A DNA stretch of 5,437 nt from an uncultured Peptostreptococcaceae bacterium (GTDB lineage: Bacteria; Bacillota; Clostridia; Tissierellales; Peptoniphilaceae). The stretch spans positions 1 through 5,437 of the forward strand of contig CAMDZK010000095.1 in NCBI GenBank assembly GCA_945910665.1. The letters run 5' to 3'. Under the pieces are notes generated by a model. It did not search any database. It was not told the DNA's origin and saw only the letters and a program-made list of their open reading frames with translations. The position numbers and the translations under genes were made by a program. Shown here one piece after another: positions 5,203 through 5,437 of the stretch; the stretch's first letter is position 1; the number at the start of each line of letters is the position of its first letter.

Positions 5203-5437
5203 ATGAATAAAGATAAAAACAAAGACCCCGATAATCGGGGTCCTCGGTACTTAGGTTACTTTTATATTGTAGGAATCATCCTCGTCTTGTTAGTCAACGG
5301 AATTTTTCTTCCCCGCTTAAAAATGGCCTCCATTGAGGATGGCACCTATTCTGACTTTTTGCAAAAAGTGAATGCGGGTCAAGTCACTGGGGTGGACATC
5401 ACCTCCAATTCAATCCTGTATACAACAGGGGATGGGG
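5203..5437 (+). CDS. ftsH: FtsH-like membrane AAA+ zinc metalloprotease, N-terminal part (3' end outside window)
   Basis: The first 78 codons are present and the frame runs off the window. The residues show a short charged cytoplasmic start (MNKDKNKDPDNRGPR), then a transmembrane helix at about 17-36 (YIVGIILVLLVNGIFL). After it comes the beginning of the extracytoplasmic domain with the family pattern: 'TYSDFLQKVNAGQVTGVDI' followed by 'NSILYTT'. This arrangement is typical of FtsH, a hexameric membrane protease that removes misassembled membrane proteins and unstable cytoplasmic regulators. The AAA+ and HExxH parts that would prove it lie beyond the window. It follows clpC by 17 bases with no visible terminator or promoter, so it is probably co-transcribed and under CtsR control. 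An alternative is another membrane protein with an FtsH-type extracellular domain. Confidence 0.85.
   Translation, partial: MNKDKNKDPDNRGPRYLGYFYIVGIILVLLVNGIFLPRLKMASIEDGTYSDFLQKVNAGQVTGVDITSNSILYTTGDG
5224..5242. repeat. Perfect 8-bp GC-rich hairpin within the first codons of ftsH
   Basis: GACCCCGA (5224-5231) and TCGGGGTC (5235-5242) are perfect reverse complements around a TAA loop. They cover ftsH codons 8-14. On the plus strand no T-run follows. On the minus strand the same stem is followed by TTTGTTTTTATC, which has the form of an intrinsic terminator. The stem is about 20 bases downstream of the ftsH ATG. It may lower ftsH translation, mark an mRNA processing end between clpC and ftsH, or stop antisense transcripts; these roles are inferences. 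Confidence 0.6.

Noticed and set aside
1..5437. Mobile elements, CRISPR arrays, tRNA or rRNA genes
   Set aside because: No repeat-spacer pattern, transposase, terminal repeats, tRNA cloverleaf or rRNA signature was seen in the window.

Overview
The window is a chromosomal stretch of a low-to-mid GC Gram-positive bacterium (Bacillota). The diagnosis rests on the contiguous set ctsR-mcsA-mcsB-clpC, a Bacillota-type protein quality-control operon, together with strong AGGAGG-type ribosome binding sites and a SigA-like promoter. I cannot place the genus. The gene after clpC is ftsH, not the radA found at this position in Bacillus subtilis.

Layout: (1) Positions 2-274 hold the 3' end of a Nudix hydrolase gene, cut by the window edge. 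(2) Positions 275-727 are a 450-base intergenic region. It contains a convincing but unrecognised 28-codon membrane microprotein (480-566) with its own Shine-Dalgarno. This is followed by a likely weak intrinsic terminator (599-623), an extended -10 promoter (626-654), a perfect 9-bp palindrome at the predicted transcript start (660-682) and a CtsR box (697-713). (3) Positions 731-5185 are the tightly packed ctsR, mcsA, mcsB and clpC genes, separated by 2 and 3 bases and then a 17-base overlap. (4) From 5203 to the window end lies the 5' end of an ftsH-like gene, 17 bases after clpC.

How it works together: CtsR represses its own operon. McsB (with McsA as activator) phosphorylates arginines on CtsR and on damaged proteins. 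ClpC recognises phospho-arginine and feeds substrates to ClpP. FtsH, a membrane AAA+ protease, would add a membrane arm under the same promoter. No terminator or promoter is visible between clpC and ftsH.

Most of the window is a well-known system and I see no wholly new one. The points worth a second look are local: the microprotein; the palindrome at the transcript start; a GGAG rather than tetraglycine wing in CtsR; loss of the Arg-Asp of the phospho-arginine-sensing motif in McsB; the ftsH linkage; and a perfect hairpin inside the first codons of ftsH that would read as a terminator on the opposite strand.
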